This document shows, piece by piece, positions 17,601 to 24,767 of a stretch of DNA of 64,000 nucleotides. The translations under genes and the position numbers were made by a program. The notes under the pieces were generated by a model. It was not told where the DNA came from. It made no database searches and saw only the letters and a program-made list of their open reading frames with translations. The DNA is from Paenibacillus caseinilyticus. Lineage in GTDB: Bacteria; Bacillota; Bacilli; Paenibacillales; NBRC-103111. Location of the stretch: the NCBI RefSeq assembly GCF_027533645.1, contig NZ_JAQAGY010000010.1:186001-250000 (forward strand), read 5' to 3'. Positions within the stretch are counted from its first letter, which is position 1, and every line of letters starts with the position of its first letter.

Positions 17601-20600
17601 CAAAGACGGCCAGATGAACTTCTATTTCGGCAGCTCGGCGGCCGGGGTGAATTCGATCGCGAACGGCGTGGAGATCACACCGGTCCTGCAGGCGCCGGGC
17701 GGGCTCCAGGCGGAGAGCCTCCAGCTCGATCCTTCGCAGCCCTCGGTGAAGCTCGTCTGGAGCGCCGTGGAGGAAGCGGCGGAATACCGCGTCTACCGTA
17801 AGGATGCAGGCGCCCCATCCGCGAAGCGGCTCGGCGTGTCGGCGGAGCCCGCCTATACGGACGCCACGGCAGATGTTGGCATGAGCTATGAGTACACGGT
17901 CACGACCGTGGACAGCGCCGGTGTCGAGAGTGTCGCCTCCAAGGCGCTGGGCGTCTCGATGATCGACCCGTCCGTCCCGGTTCCTGCGAAGCCGGACGGA
18001 CTTGCCCTGGGGACGGTCAGCAAGAACGACATCACGCTCGGCTGGGCAGCGGTCGAAGGGGCCCAGACGTACAATCTCTACCGCTCGAAGAAAGCGGACG
18101 GCAGGTTCGTGCTTGTCGGCAAGACCCGTGACTTGACGTATACGGATCACGAAGTGCTGACGACGATCCCTTATTACTACCGGGTGGCAGCCGTTAGTGC
18201 GGGCGGCGTCTCCGAGCCGTCGGATACGCTGGCTTCGCCGGCGGTGACCGTACTCTCGCGTCAGATGGAGAATATCGACCGGGCGTTCGTGGCCGTGAAG
18301 ACTGGCGGAGGCGTCTATGCCGGCTGGAGGATGCTCGGCCAGGATCCGGGTACGGTAGCCTTCAATCTATACCGCGACGGCGTCAAGCTGAACGCTTCGC
18401 CGATCACCGGCAGCACCAATTTCCTCGATGCGTCGGGTACGGTGGAATCGAAGTACAAGCTGACGGTGGTGGCGGACGGCGTGGAACGCGCCGCTTCCGG
18501 GGAAACGGCCGTCTGGCAGAAGGATTATCTCTCCGTGCCGGTCCAGAAGCCGGCGGATGATGTGACGAAGGACGGCCTGCCTTACTCCTACTCTGCGGGG
18601 GACGCTAGTGCGGCCGACCTGGACGGCGACGGCACATACGAGATCGTCATGCTGTGGAGCCCCTCCAACAGCAAGGACAATTCGCAGGCAGGCTACACGG
18701 GCATCGTCTACATGGATGCCTACAAACTGGACGGAACGCGGCTGTGGAGAATCAACCTTGGGCCGAACATTCGGGCCGGTGCGCACTATACGCAGTTCAT
18801 GGCGTATGACCTCGACGGCGACGGCAAGGCGGAGGTCGCTTTCAAGACGGCGGACGGCACCGTGGACGCTGCCGGGCAGGTCATCGGCAGGGTGGATGCG
18901 GACCATCGCAACAGCTCGGGGTATATCCTGCAGGGCGCGGAATATCTTACGGTGTTCGAAGGCGCTACGGGACGCGCGCTGGCGACGACCGAGTATGATC
19001 CGCCGCGCGGCGACGTCGGCTCGTGGGGCGATGCGTACGGCAACCGGGTAGACCGCTTCCTGGCGGCTGTTGCTTACCTGGACGGCGAGCGTCCAAGCCT
19101 CATTACTAGCCGCGGCTACTACACCAGAACCGTCCTCAGCGCTTACAATTACCGCGACGGACAGCTGACGAAGGTATGGCGGTTCGATACGAATGACGAG
19201 GGCAAGGGCGCGTATGCCGGACAAGGCAACCATAACCTCACGGTCGGGGATGTGGACGCAGACGGCAAGGACGAGATCACCTTCGGCGCCATGGCGGTAG
19301 ACGACGACGGAACCGGTCTCTATTCGACAGGGCTTGGCCACGGGGATGCGCAGCACCTCGGGGATCTCGATCCTGCGCGGCCGGGGCTCGAGCAGTTCGA
19401 TGTGCACGAGCATACGGATTCGCCGTACGGCATGGAGATGCGGGATGCCGAGACCGGCGAGATACTGTGGGGCGTCTGGACAGGCATCGACACCGGGCGG
19501 GGGATGTCCGCGGATATCGACCCGAACTATGCCGGGGAAGAGATGTGGAGCGCTACGATCACCAATGCGCAGCATATTCCGATATCGGGACTCTACAACG
19601 CCAAAGGGGAGAAGATCTCGACAGCGATTCCTTCCTCGACGAACTTCGGCATCTGGTGGGATGGGGATCTGATGCGCGAGCTGCTCGATTCCAACCGGAT
19701 CGACAAGTGGGATTATAACGCGCAGGTGACGAACAACCTGTATACCGCGGCAGGCAGCTCGTCGAATAACGGGACGAAGTCCACGCCGGCCCTTCAAGCG
19801 GATCTGTTCGGCGACTGGCGCGAGGAGGTCATCTGGAAGGCGGAGGATTCTTCGGAGCTGCGCATCTATACGACGACGGCACCGACGGAGCACCGCATCC
19901 GTACCCTGATGCATGATCCGAACTACCGTCTGGCGGTAGCTTGGCAGAACGTAGGCTATAACCAGCCGCCGCACCCGAGCTTCTTCTTGGGGCAGGGCAT
20001 GAGCGAGCCGGCCGCACCGCATATGTATGTCAATGCCATTAAGGCGAAGAGCGTCTCCGTCGCCGCCGAGGGCGGCAAAGCGGAAGTGCGCGAGGGCGGT
20101 ACGCTTCGTATGTCCGCGCTGGTTCTTCCTTTGATCGCGACAGACGCTTCCGTCACCTGGTCGGTGACGAATCCGGACGGGTCGTCGACAGCGCTGGCAG
20201 CCGTCGGAACAGACGGTACCGTGCAGGCCAAGGCGGCAGGAACCGTGCGGGTCACGGCGGCTGCCAAGGACGGCTCGGGTGCAGCGGGCTTCCTGGACGT
20301 AGTGATCGTGCCGAATGTCAAGGTAACTTCAGTGACCGTATCGGGCGCCGGCGGAGCGACAGCCGTGGTAGCTGGCCGAACGCTTCAGATGAAGGCGGCG
20401 GTGCTGCCTGCTGACGCCGCGGACCCGGCGGTGGTGTGGAAGGTACAGAGCCAATTCGGCGGCACCACAAGCATTGCGGCGATTACGGCGGATGGACTGC
20501 TTCAGGCCAAGTCGACGGGCATCGTCAAAGTATTCGCCGTAGCGGCGGACGGCTCCGGCGTGAAGGGCAGCGCCTTCATCACGATCACGAAGCCGGTGAA

Positions 20601-20874
20601 AGTGTTCCAGATTAAGGTAAGCTCTGCGGAGGGCACGAACAAAGTGCGCATCGGTTCCACACTGCAGATGAAAGCGGCCGTGATACCCGTGTATGCTTCC
20701 GATCCGTCCGTAAGCTGGAAAGTGGTCGGCCTGAACGGCGCGGCCACCCCGTTCGCTGTCATCGACGGGAACGGCAAGCTGACAGGCAAAGGCGCCGGTA
20801 CGGTGAAGGTCGTGGCGGCTGCGAAGGACGGCTCGGGCGTCACCGGCAGCATGATCGTGACGGTCGCGAAATAA
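14698..20874 (+). CDS. Giant secreted rhamnogalacturonan acetylesterase / rhamnogalacturonan lyase (CE12-type plus PL11)
   Basis: A 2058-residue extracellular enzyme for the branched pectin rhamnogalacturonan I. Order of domains: signal peptide (1-35, cleavage after ARA); galactose-binding-like module beginning KKFDFG (about 42-180); two fibronectin III domains (185-370); a second such module (385-520); an SGNH esterase (530-750) with GDST, GGRS, GHND and DNTHF blocks, as in CE12 rhamnogalacturonan acetylesterases; FN3 (760-850); a third module (855-1000); two FN3 (1000-1185); a PL11 lyase (1190-1780) starting RQMENIDRAFVAV and containing repeated Asp-rich DLDGDG calcium-type loops; and three Ig-like BIG2 repeats (1783-2058). 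There is no LPxTG or SLH anchor. The esterase probably deacetylates the backbone the lyase then cuts. The ribosome binding site is weak. Confidence 0.92.
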   Translation: MRRKVRQKVCAFMSAVMVFGALSAGIPAGSGVARAETAAQVVKKFDFGTAASPVMAGFTGVSESLLYTAERGYGLDRTVVSRNRSGGDDLLNDFVLNPDYTFMADVPNGEYDVTVYSGDLLAGTSTTKTNIALEGEAKGAITARQSVTQGKYRTTVRDGQLTLAISGAGAGGYLNGVVIESAAASAPAVPQALTVTGISYSDPASVSLQWGSVTDAVYYQLYRTPSGADAYGLVAGGVTDAVYTDRGVALGAAYDYRVTSVNASGLESAPSTSVTAEVRVSQQLPGVPSALSVTRVEPGAVSLQWTASSGAGGYRILRAEAPEGPFAEIGTSGTASYTDTAADTATVHYYRIAAYNAAGVSEASNTAASWIYQPAGPLPAGTTQKFDFGPGAVAPGYLQVNAWAAYTSELHYGFADPSKVGSGDRGTADPLQSDFVSPSGTTFRVDLPSGDYHVSVTAGDTLEATEVAIAAESIQKLPLTAKNAGEFLEQSFDIALVDGTLDLAFSGAKPKINALVITKLPDRTPGEVPTVYIAGDSTVQTYDEYWKPQAGWGQMLPRYFGSGVEFKNHAIGGRSSKSFIVEGRLDTVLRQLKPGDYLFVQFGHNDATISVPERYASVPDYKNYLKTYVNGARQRGAEPVFVTPVGRRDYNPETEKFNVSFPEYVAGMKEVAAELDVKLVDLSSLSRAYYDSIGAAATLSVFLHVEPGIYQAFPNGSQDNTHFQEYGAIQLARIISGSVKDLGLAISPLVQDVEPPAAVPAKPDGLAASSISNAGAVLKWNAVQGAEIYKIYRRPAAGTEETLVGTATVPTISLGGMAEGVQYALRVSAVNGRGESEKSDELLLRTKEALYKYDFGLPASPVESGYTQVTTMTLYTPETGYGLTSLAGMDGRDRAIGTNLQRDFLMRSGGYEFKVDVPNGLYSVKAFIGEMLPTGAARTVVSIEGKDYGTVSSGKGSVAEKVFNGVEVKDGQMNFYFGSSAAGVNSIANGVEITPVLQAPGGLQAESLQLDPSQPSVKLVWSAVEEAAEYRVYRKDAGAPSAKRLGVSAEPAYTDATADVGMSYEYTVTTVDSAGVESVASKALGVSMIDPSVPVPAKPDGLALGTVSKNDITLGWAAVEGAQTYNLYRSKKADGRFVLVGKTRDLTYTDHEVLTTIPYYYRVAAVSAGGVSEPSDTLASPAVTVLSRQMENIDRAFVAVKTGGGVYAGWRMLGQDPGTVAFNLYRDGVKLNASPITGSTNFLDASGTVESKYKLTVVADGVERAASGETAVWQKDYLSVPVQKPADDVTKDGLPYSYSAGDASAADLDGDGTYEIVMLWSPSNSKDNSQAGYTGIVYMDAYKLDGTRLWRINLGPNIRAGAHYTQFMAYDLDGDGKAEVAFKTADGTVDAAGQVIGRVDADHRNSSGYILQGAEYLTVFEGATGRALATTEYDPPRGDVGSWGDAYGNRVDRFLAAVAYLDGERPSLITSRGYYTRTVLSAYNYRDGQLTKVWRFDTNDEGKGAYAGQGNHNLTVGDVDADGKDEITFGAMAVDDDGTGLYSTGLGHGDAQHLGDLDPARPGLEQFDVHEHTDSPYGMEMRDAETGEILWGVWTGIDTGRGMSADIDPNYAGEEMWSATITNAQHIPISGLYNAKGEKISTAIPSSTNFGIWWDGDLMRELLDSNRIDKWDYNAQVTNNLYTAAGSSSNNGTKSTPALQADLFGDWREEVIWKAEDSSELRIYTTTAPTEHRIRTLMHDPNYRLAVAWQNVGYNQPPHPSFFLGQGMSEPAAPHMYVNAIKAKSVSVAAEGGKAEVREGGTLRMSALVLPLIATDASVTWSVTNPDGSSTALAAVGTDGTVQAKAAGTVRVTAAAKDGSGAAGFLDVVIVPNVKVTSVTVSGAGGATAVVAGRTLQMKAAVLPADAADPAVVWKVQSQFGGTTSIAAITADGLLQAKSTGIVKVFAVAADGSGVKGSAFITITKPVKVFQIKVSSAEGTNKVRIGSTLQMKAAVIPVYASDPSVSWKVVGLNGAATPFAVIDGNGKLTGKGAGTVKVVAAAKDGSGVTGSMIVTVAK

Positions 20875-20898
20875 CGCCGAATCCCGTGTTGTAAATAA

Positions 20899-20956
20899 AA
20901 CCTCCCCTGACAGCGCAATCTAACGCTGAACAAGACTTAACACCCAAGGGGAGGTT
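20899..20956 (+). promoter_or_regulatory. Stem-loop that pairs with the ribosome binding site of the lipoprotein gene
   Basis: AACCTCCCCT (20899-20908) is the exact complement of AGGGGAGGTT (20947-20956), and the latter is the ribosome binding site of the gene starting at 20963. A small CAGCG/CGCTG stem lies within the loop. The hairpin could end upstream transcription or hide the ribosome binding site. Confidence 0.55.
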
Positions 20957-20962
20957 ATATTC

Positions 20963-21082
20963 ATGAGGAACCGACGGGGAGTAAAAGCCATCTTGGCGGC
21001 GGGACTGCTGCTCTCTGCGTTGACGGGCTGCGAAGATTCGAAGACGAAAGATGCAGCAGGAACGCCAGGAGGACCTGCTTGA
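20963..21082 (+). CDS. Very small lipoprotein, apparently frameshifted
   Basis: A 39-residue product with an n-region MRNRRGVK, hydrophobic segment and lipobox LTGC at residue 23, so it should be a lipid-anchored exported protein. The frame stops at 21080-21082. The +1 frame then carries a highly charged stretch (QQERQEDLL, EMRQERKEDRLDEQEDRR) to a TAA at 21174-21176, the tail expected of this kind of lipoprotein. I infer a frameshift near the end of the lipobox region, or less likely programmed shifting or a sequencing error. The ribosome binding site is excellent but lies in a stem-loop. A strong terminator at 21209 ends the unit. Confidence 0.55.
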   Translation: MRNRRGVKAILAAGLLLSALTGCEDSKTKDAAGTPGGPA

Positions 21083-21208
21083 CGAACGCGAAGACCGTGT
21101 GCTGCAGAATCCGGTCCAGGAGATGCGCCAGGAGCGCAAGGAAGACCGGTTGGACGAACAAGAGGACCGGAGATAATCACCTCGCCGGTCACCGAAGAAC
21201 ATACGACC

Positions 21209-21246
21209 AAAAGACGGCATGGGCCCTGAGCTCATGCCGTCTTTTT
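21209..21246 (+). terminator. Intrinsic terminator of the small lipoprotein gene
   Basis: Thirteen-base arms AAAAGACGGCATG (21209-21221) and CATGCCGTCTTTT (21233-21245) followed by T's. Confidence 0.9.
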
Positions 21247-21309
21247 GGGCGTGCTGGAGTTCGCCATCCCCTAGTCCGCTATTCGTAGGCGGAAGCCCCC
21301 ATGGCTTAC

Positions 21310-21504
21310 TTACTTCGCTCCGGAATCCTCTTTGGTTTTGAACAGATCGATGATGCCCGAGAGAATGATCGTGAAGCCGAGGGATCCCATCGTATAGGGG
21401 AGCAAATACGTGATGACCCGCACATCCTGCAGGCTCCGGATATCCAGGATGTCGAGGAATAAGGGGTAGAGCAGAAGCATCGCGCACAGCAGAAAAGCAA
21501 TCAT
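21310..21504 (-). CDS. Small two-segment membrane protein
   Basis: A 64-residue protein with a hydrophobic N-terminus (MIAFLLCAMLLLYPLFLDIL) and a second segment near residues 34-53, ending in a charged FKTKEDSGAK tail. AAGGAG lies six bases before the ATG. An overlapping frame at 21306-21500 on the same strand is a shadow. Function unknown. Confidence 0.6.
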   Translation of the reverse strand: MIAFLLCAMLLLYPLFLDILDIRSLQDVRVITYLLPYTMGSLGFTIILSGIIDLFKTKEDSGAK

Positions 21505-21736
21505 GGGGTTCTCCTTTCAGGAGGGCGCCTCCCGGGCCGCAGACCGGAGTGCGCCCCTTCGCACGGGCAGCCTATACCTCTTACTTTTCCTCAAAGAGAG
21601 GATCCTCATTCCTATAGCTCATATCGTATGCGGCTGCATCAAGAAGCGGCTCCCTCCCGCATAGGGCAGGGAGAAACAGGGAACCGTACCCGTAAAGAAC
21701 AAGAGGGCTGATGTAACGACCGGAGGAGGTTCCGCA

Positions 21737-22294
21737 ATGGAAGCGATGGGCAAAAAAATCGACAAGCTGTCCAACCAGCTCACGGAGCTCCGCTGGGACT
21801 TCTGGTACCAGCATACGCTCTTTACATGGCAGTGGTGGATGCTTGCCTTGACTTGTGTATTCTCGCTCGGAGCGCTGCTGCTGCTCATAGACAAGAAGCA
21901 GGCCCTCCGCATGACCGCCTACTACGGCGCGATCTATCTTCTGAACAAGAATCTGGACGACCTGGCTACGGCGCAGGATTGGTATGATTACCGGATGCAG
22001 CTCGAGCCGATCATTCCGACGATGCTGCCGGCCAACCTGTTCTTCATCCCGATGGGCCTGACACTGGTGTACCAGTATTTCTCCCCATGGAGGAAATACC
22101 TCCTGGCACTCGGTGCGTTCAGCTTCGCCTTATCCTATATCGCCCTGCCGCTGATGAAGCTGGCCGGCATCTATATGGAGAAGCACTGGAACTCGCACCT
22201 CTCCATGCTGAGCCTGGTCGCCATGGCTGCTTTGTCCAAGCTGCTCATTGACCGCTTATCCAGGTTCCAATCCAGAGTCCGGCTCATCGAGTAG
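21737..22294 (+). CDS. CBO0543 family membrane protein (2)
   Basis: A 185-residue membrane protein with a short amphipathic N-terminal helix and about five membrane segments; WQWWMLALTCVFSLG, DWYDYRMQLEPIIP and the ANLFFIPMGL segment are typical of the CBO0543 family. Function unknown. GGAGGAGG precedes the ATG. It is longer than the paralogue at 13132. Its 3' end overlaps the convergent gene at 22256 by 39 bases. Confidence 0.7.
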   Translation: MEAMGKKIDKLSNQLTELRWDFWYQHTLFTWQWWMLALTCVFSLGALLLLIDKKQALRMTAYYGAIYLLNKNLDDLATAQDWYDYRMQLEPIIPTMLPANLFFIPMGLTLVYQYFSPWRKYLLALGAFSFALSYIALPLMKLAGIYMEKHWNSHLSMLSLVAMAALSKLLIDRLSRFQSRVRLIE

Positions 22295-22477
22295 GGGAGA
22301 TTCAGGCTCCAGCCGGAAATCGTCGATCTTCTCCCCATCCTCCCAGATTTCCACGAAGAGCGCATCGCAGTTGTCGAATTCTTCAGGGCGCAGCGCCAGG
22401 GCCCGTTCCTCGTCTTCGCCTACATACACATTGATCAGTTCTTCTTCCGTAAAGGAAAGCACTACATAAATTTTCAT
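22256..22477 (-). CDS. Small acidic hypothetical protein
   Basis: A 73-residue very acidic protein (MKIYVVLSFTEEEL at the start; GEDEERAL and EIWEDGEKIDDF inside). ATG 22477 is preceded by GGGGGAC. It lies downstream of the MerR-like gene on the same strand with an 88-base gap, and overlaps the convergent membrane-protein gene. No family recognised. Confidence 0.6.
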   Translation of the reverse strand: MKIYVVLSFTEEELINVYVGEDEERALALRPEEFDNCDALFVEIWEDGEKIDDFRLEPESPLLDEPDSGLEPG

Positions 22478-22565
22478 GGGCAAGGTCCCCCTGTCTTGTT
22501 TGCCTATCGAGATAGGGGAATGACACCTTCGCAGCAGATTCCTTATCCTGGCGGATGCTCTCCGT

Positions 22566-23234
22566 CTATCCCCGCTGAGGCTCGCTCCACGTCCAGAACT
22601 TCCACCACCGCCGGTCACGGGAGGCGGCGATCTGGGTCTTCGTCTGCTGGATCTCGCGCAGCGCATACATGAGTTCCTTATCCCGCTGTTCGACCCGGTT
22701 CTCGATGTAGCCTTTCAGCGTGAAGAGCTCCTGCTGCTGCTCGGCGAACTGCTGCTGCATTTTTTTGCTCCGGACTTTGAGCTCCTGCAGTTCAAAATCC
22801 ATCTCATTGATCGTCTGCTTCAGCGTAAGCAGCTCCGGGAGCAGTCCCATCCGCACTTCGGTCTCGATCGTGGTCTTGAGATGGGCTATGAGATCCGCCT
22901 GGGGCACAGGTACCTCCCCGGCCGGCTGCAGCGCGGTGAGCTGCGCTTCAAAGGCCGCAGGCTCGTCCTCGGGTCGGCCTGCCTCGGCATCCATGACCTC
23001 TTTGGCGGCATCTTCCAGATTCATGCGTTTGTGCTTCACGAGAATCTGAAACCGCTGCAGCGCGGCCATGTCCCTCTCCCGGAATACCCGGGCGCCGTCT
23101 TCGCCGAGCACAAATTGGTATCCTTGGAATTCCAGAATGCGGCACCACCTGCGAAGCGAACTGTCGGAGATCCCGAGCTGTTTGGCGAGATCATGGGTCA
23201 ATCGGACATCCACCGTGGTTTCTTGTGCGAACAT
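22566..23234 (-). CDS. MerR-type HTH protein with long coiled coil
   Basis: A 222-residue protein: a MerR-like winged helix-turn-helix (about 10-75; LAKQLGISDSSLRRWCRILEFQGY, then FRERDMAALQRFQ), a variable linker, then a long coiled coil (130-205) with heptads around LKQTINEMDFELQEL. It ends in a Trp-rich basic tail, RRWWKFWTWS. The arrangement resembles RacA-like or DUF3967 proteins of sporulating Bacillota, which bind DNA and anchor or bridge it. It is therefore either a regulator or a structural DNA-binding protein. The start codon has only a G-rich weak ribosome binding site. Confidence 0.75.
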   Translation of the reverse strand: MFAQETTVDVRLTHDLAKQLGISDSSLRRWCRILEFQGYQFVLGEDGARVFRERDMAALQRFQILVKHKRMNLEDAAKEVMDAEAGRPEDEPAAFEAQLTALQPAGEVPVPQADLIAHLKTTIETEVRMGLLPELLTLKQTINEMDFELQELKVRSKKMQQQFAEQQQELFTLKGYIENRVEQRDKELMYALREIQQTKTQIAASRDRRWWKFWTWSEPQRG

Positions 23235-23572
23235 GCTTATTTACGCCCCCATTCGATTATACAACCGCACTCTCCGTAGAACAAACGGCCGGGCAGGGAC
23301 CGGGATGGCGGTTGTGAAGTCTTCGGGCATCGTGGCCCGGTAAGCCGGAGCGGCAAGGGATAGGATCGATTCTCCGTGTCTACTACTCTTCCAACTTCCA
23401 AATGATATTTATATCATAAAGGAACCCTGGCGAAGTTACTGTCGAAATGAGGGTGGGGAAACATGGGATATCGTGCGGGAATGGGGGGGCTTTCCATGCT
23501 TTTCGCGGATTCGGCGCAAAAAAAGAGGACGGCCGCGGGGGCCATCCTCTCCTGCTACACTGCCTGTATGCT
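23235..23572. other. Intergenic region with a 16-bp palindrome and a terminator
   Basis: ATGATAT-TT-ATATCAT (23402-23417) lies 168 bases upstream of the MerR-like gene and could be an operator. The rest holds the terminator of the SleB-like gene. Open frames here have no ribosome binding site. Confidence 0.35.
23518..23549 (-). terminator. Intrinsic terminator of the SleB-like gene
   Basis: GAGGACGGCC (23525-23534) and GGCCATCCTC (23540-23549); on the minus strand the stem is followed by a run of seven T's. Confidence 0.8.
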
Positions 23573-24214
23573 CTACCGAGTGAACACGTGGTTGCCGATC
23601 TTGGTAACCCGCGGACGCGACATGCTCCACTTGGAGGTGGCGATCTTCGGGTTATAGTAGAACAGGGAGCCCTTGGTGGGGTCGCTGCCGTTCAGGGCTT
23701 CCCGTGCGGCGCGGTAAGCGGATGCATTCGGCTTCAGTTTGTACTGGCCGTCGAGGACCGCGTCGAACTGTCCCTCCTGGAATATTACCTCGCGGATCGA
23801 GCCGGGGAACATGGAGTGATTCACCCGGTTCATCACGACGGCTCCCACGGCCACTTGGCCGGTATAGGATTCGCCGCGGGCCTCGGCATGAATGATGCGT
23901 GCCATCTGTTCGAGCGTGTTCCCGCTGTCTTTGGTTACTTTCTTGAGCTTGGCGATGGTGGCATCATTCGCTATGCCGCTCGAAGGCAGCTTGTACGCCT
24001 TCTGGAACTTCTTCACGGCCTCGGCCGTTACGGTTCCATAGTATCCTGTCGTGCCGACCTTAAAATAGCCGAGGCTGGCGAGCCTCTCTTGCAGGTCAAG
24101 CACCTGCGCGCTTTTGTTTCCTTGCTTTAACGTGTAGGCTTGGGCGGTTTCCGATGTCCCTAGGACCCCAAGTGCCACCGCGAATAGGGTGGCTGCTGCT
24201 GTCAGTCTTTTCAA
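23573..24214 (-). CDS. SleB-like cell wall hydrolase
   Basis: A 213-residue exported wall hydrolase. Order: signal peptide (1-26, ending AQA), a peptidoglycan-binding type 1 domain (about 28-90; QVLDLQERLASLGYF, TVTAEAVKKFQKA), and a Hydrolase_2/SleB catalytic domain (about 100-213; IIHAEARGESYTGQVAVGAVVMNRV with the catalytic-type Glu). SleB proteins cut spore-cortex peptidoglycan on germination. This one is shorter than classical SleB and has no ypeB next to it, so a vegetative role is possible. It starts with TTG, with AAGGAGG about 11 bases upstream. Confidence 0.88.
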   Translation of the reverse strand: MKRLTAAATLFAVALGVLGTSETAQAYTLKQGNKSAQVLDLQERLASLGYFKVGTTGYYGTVTAEAVKKFQKAYKLPSSGIANDATIAKLKKVTKDSGNTLEQMARIIHAEARGESYTGQVAVGAVVMNRVNHSMFPGSIREVIFQEGQFDAVLDGQYKLKPNASAYRAAREALNGSDPTKGSLFYYNPKIATSKWSMSRPRVTKIGNHVFTR

Positions 24215-24718
24215 TGCTGCGGAACCTCCTTATCCATAGGAATCGATACATGGGTCAACCCATTATGTATGTGCTTCTTGTACTGACCTTGCCGCTCGGA
24301 TGCCTCTTACAGCGGAGGTCTTGCAACAAATTGTTCGGCGGGACTTTGAAGATTGGGTCCCGGCATTTCCACTATACTACCATATTCGTTCATAATTGTG
24401 CCAATCTATGCTTCATTTAGGTTGGTTTACTTCCTTATGGAAACGCTCTCGTTCTCCCCTCCCTACAGTACTTAGACAAACTGGAAGCTGCGTAAACATG
24501 AAATTAGAAATTGAAACGATGGGGGGAGAGGCTGTGCTCAGAGAACTGGACTGGAGCCTCGCTGTATTCGTTGCGGGGAGCCTCTGGCTGGAGGCGGCAG
24601 GACGTTCCTGGCCGCAGGTGGTCTACTGTCCTCCGAAGTGAAGATGAAGCGCCGGGAGGTAGATCCGCAGCGCCGGATTCGAGATGCGGCATCTGTTACC
24701 GCACCTGCGCCAGCCCCA
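24215..24718. other. About 500 bases without a convincing gene
   Basis: An open frame at 24396-24641 ends with an acidic/hydrophobic stretch (MGGEAVLRELDWSLAVFVAG) but has no ribosome binding site at any start. I treat it as non-coding. The leader of the SleB-like gene lies at the left side. Confidence 0.35.
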
Positions 24719-24753
24719 AAAGCCCTTGATCTCCATAGAGAGACAAGGGCCTT
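24719..24753 (-). terminator. Intrinsic terminator of the oppA-like gene
   Basis: AAAGCCCTTG (24719-24728) and CAAGGGCCTTT (24744-24754). Read on the minus strand the stem is AAAGGCCCTTG/CAAGGGCTTT followed by TT. Confidence 0.65.
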
Positions 24754-24767
24754 TAGGGGATTCTTAT

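Noticed and set aside
21306-21500. Second 64-codon frame overlapping the 21310 membrane protein
   Set aside because: The 21310-21504 frame has the ribosome binding site and a coherent membrane profile; the other is Arg/Ser/Cys-rich shadow.
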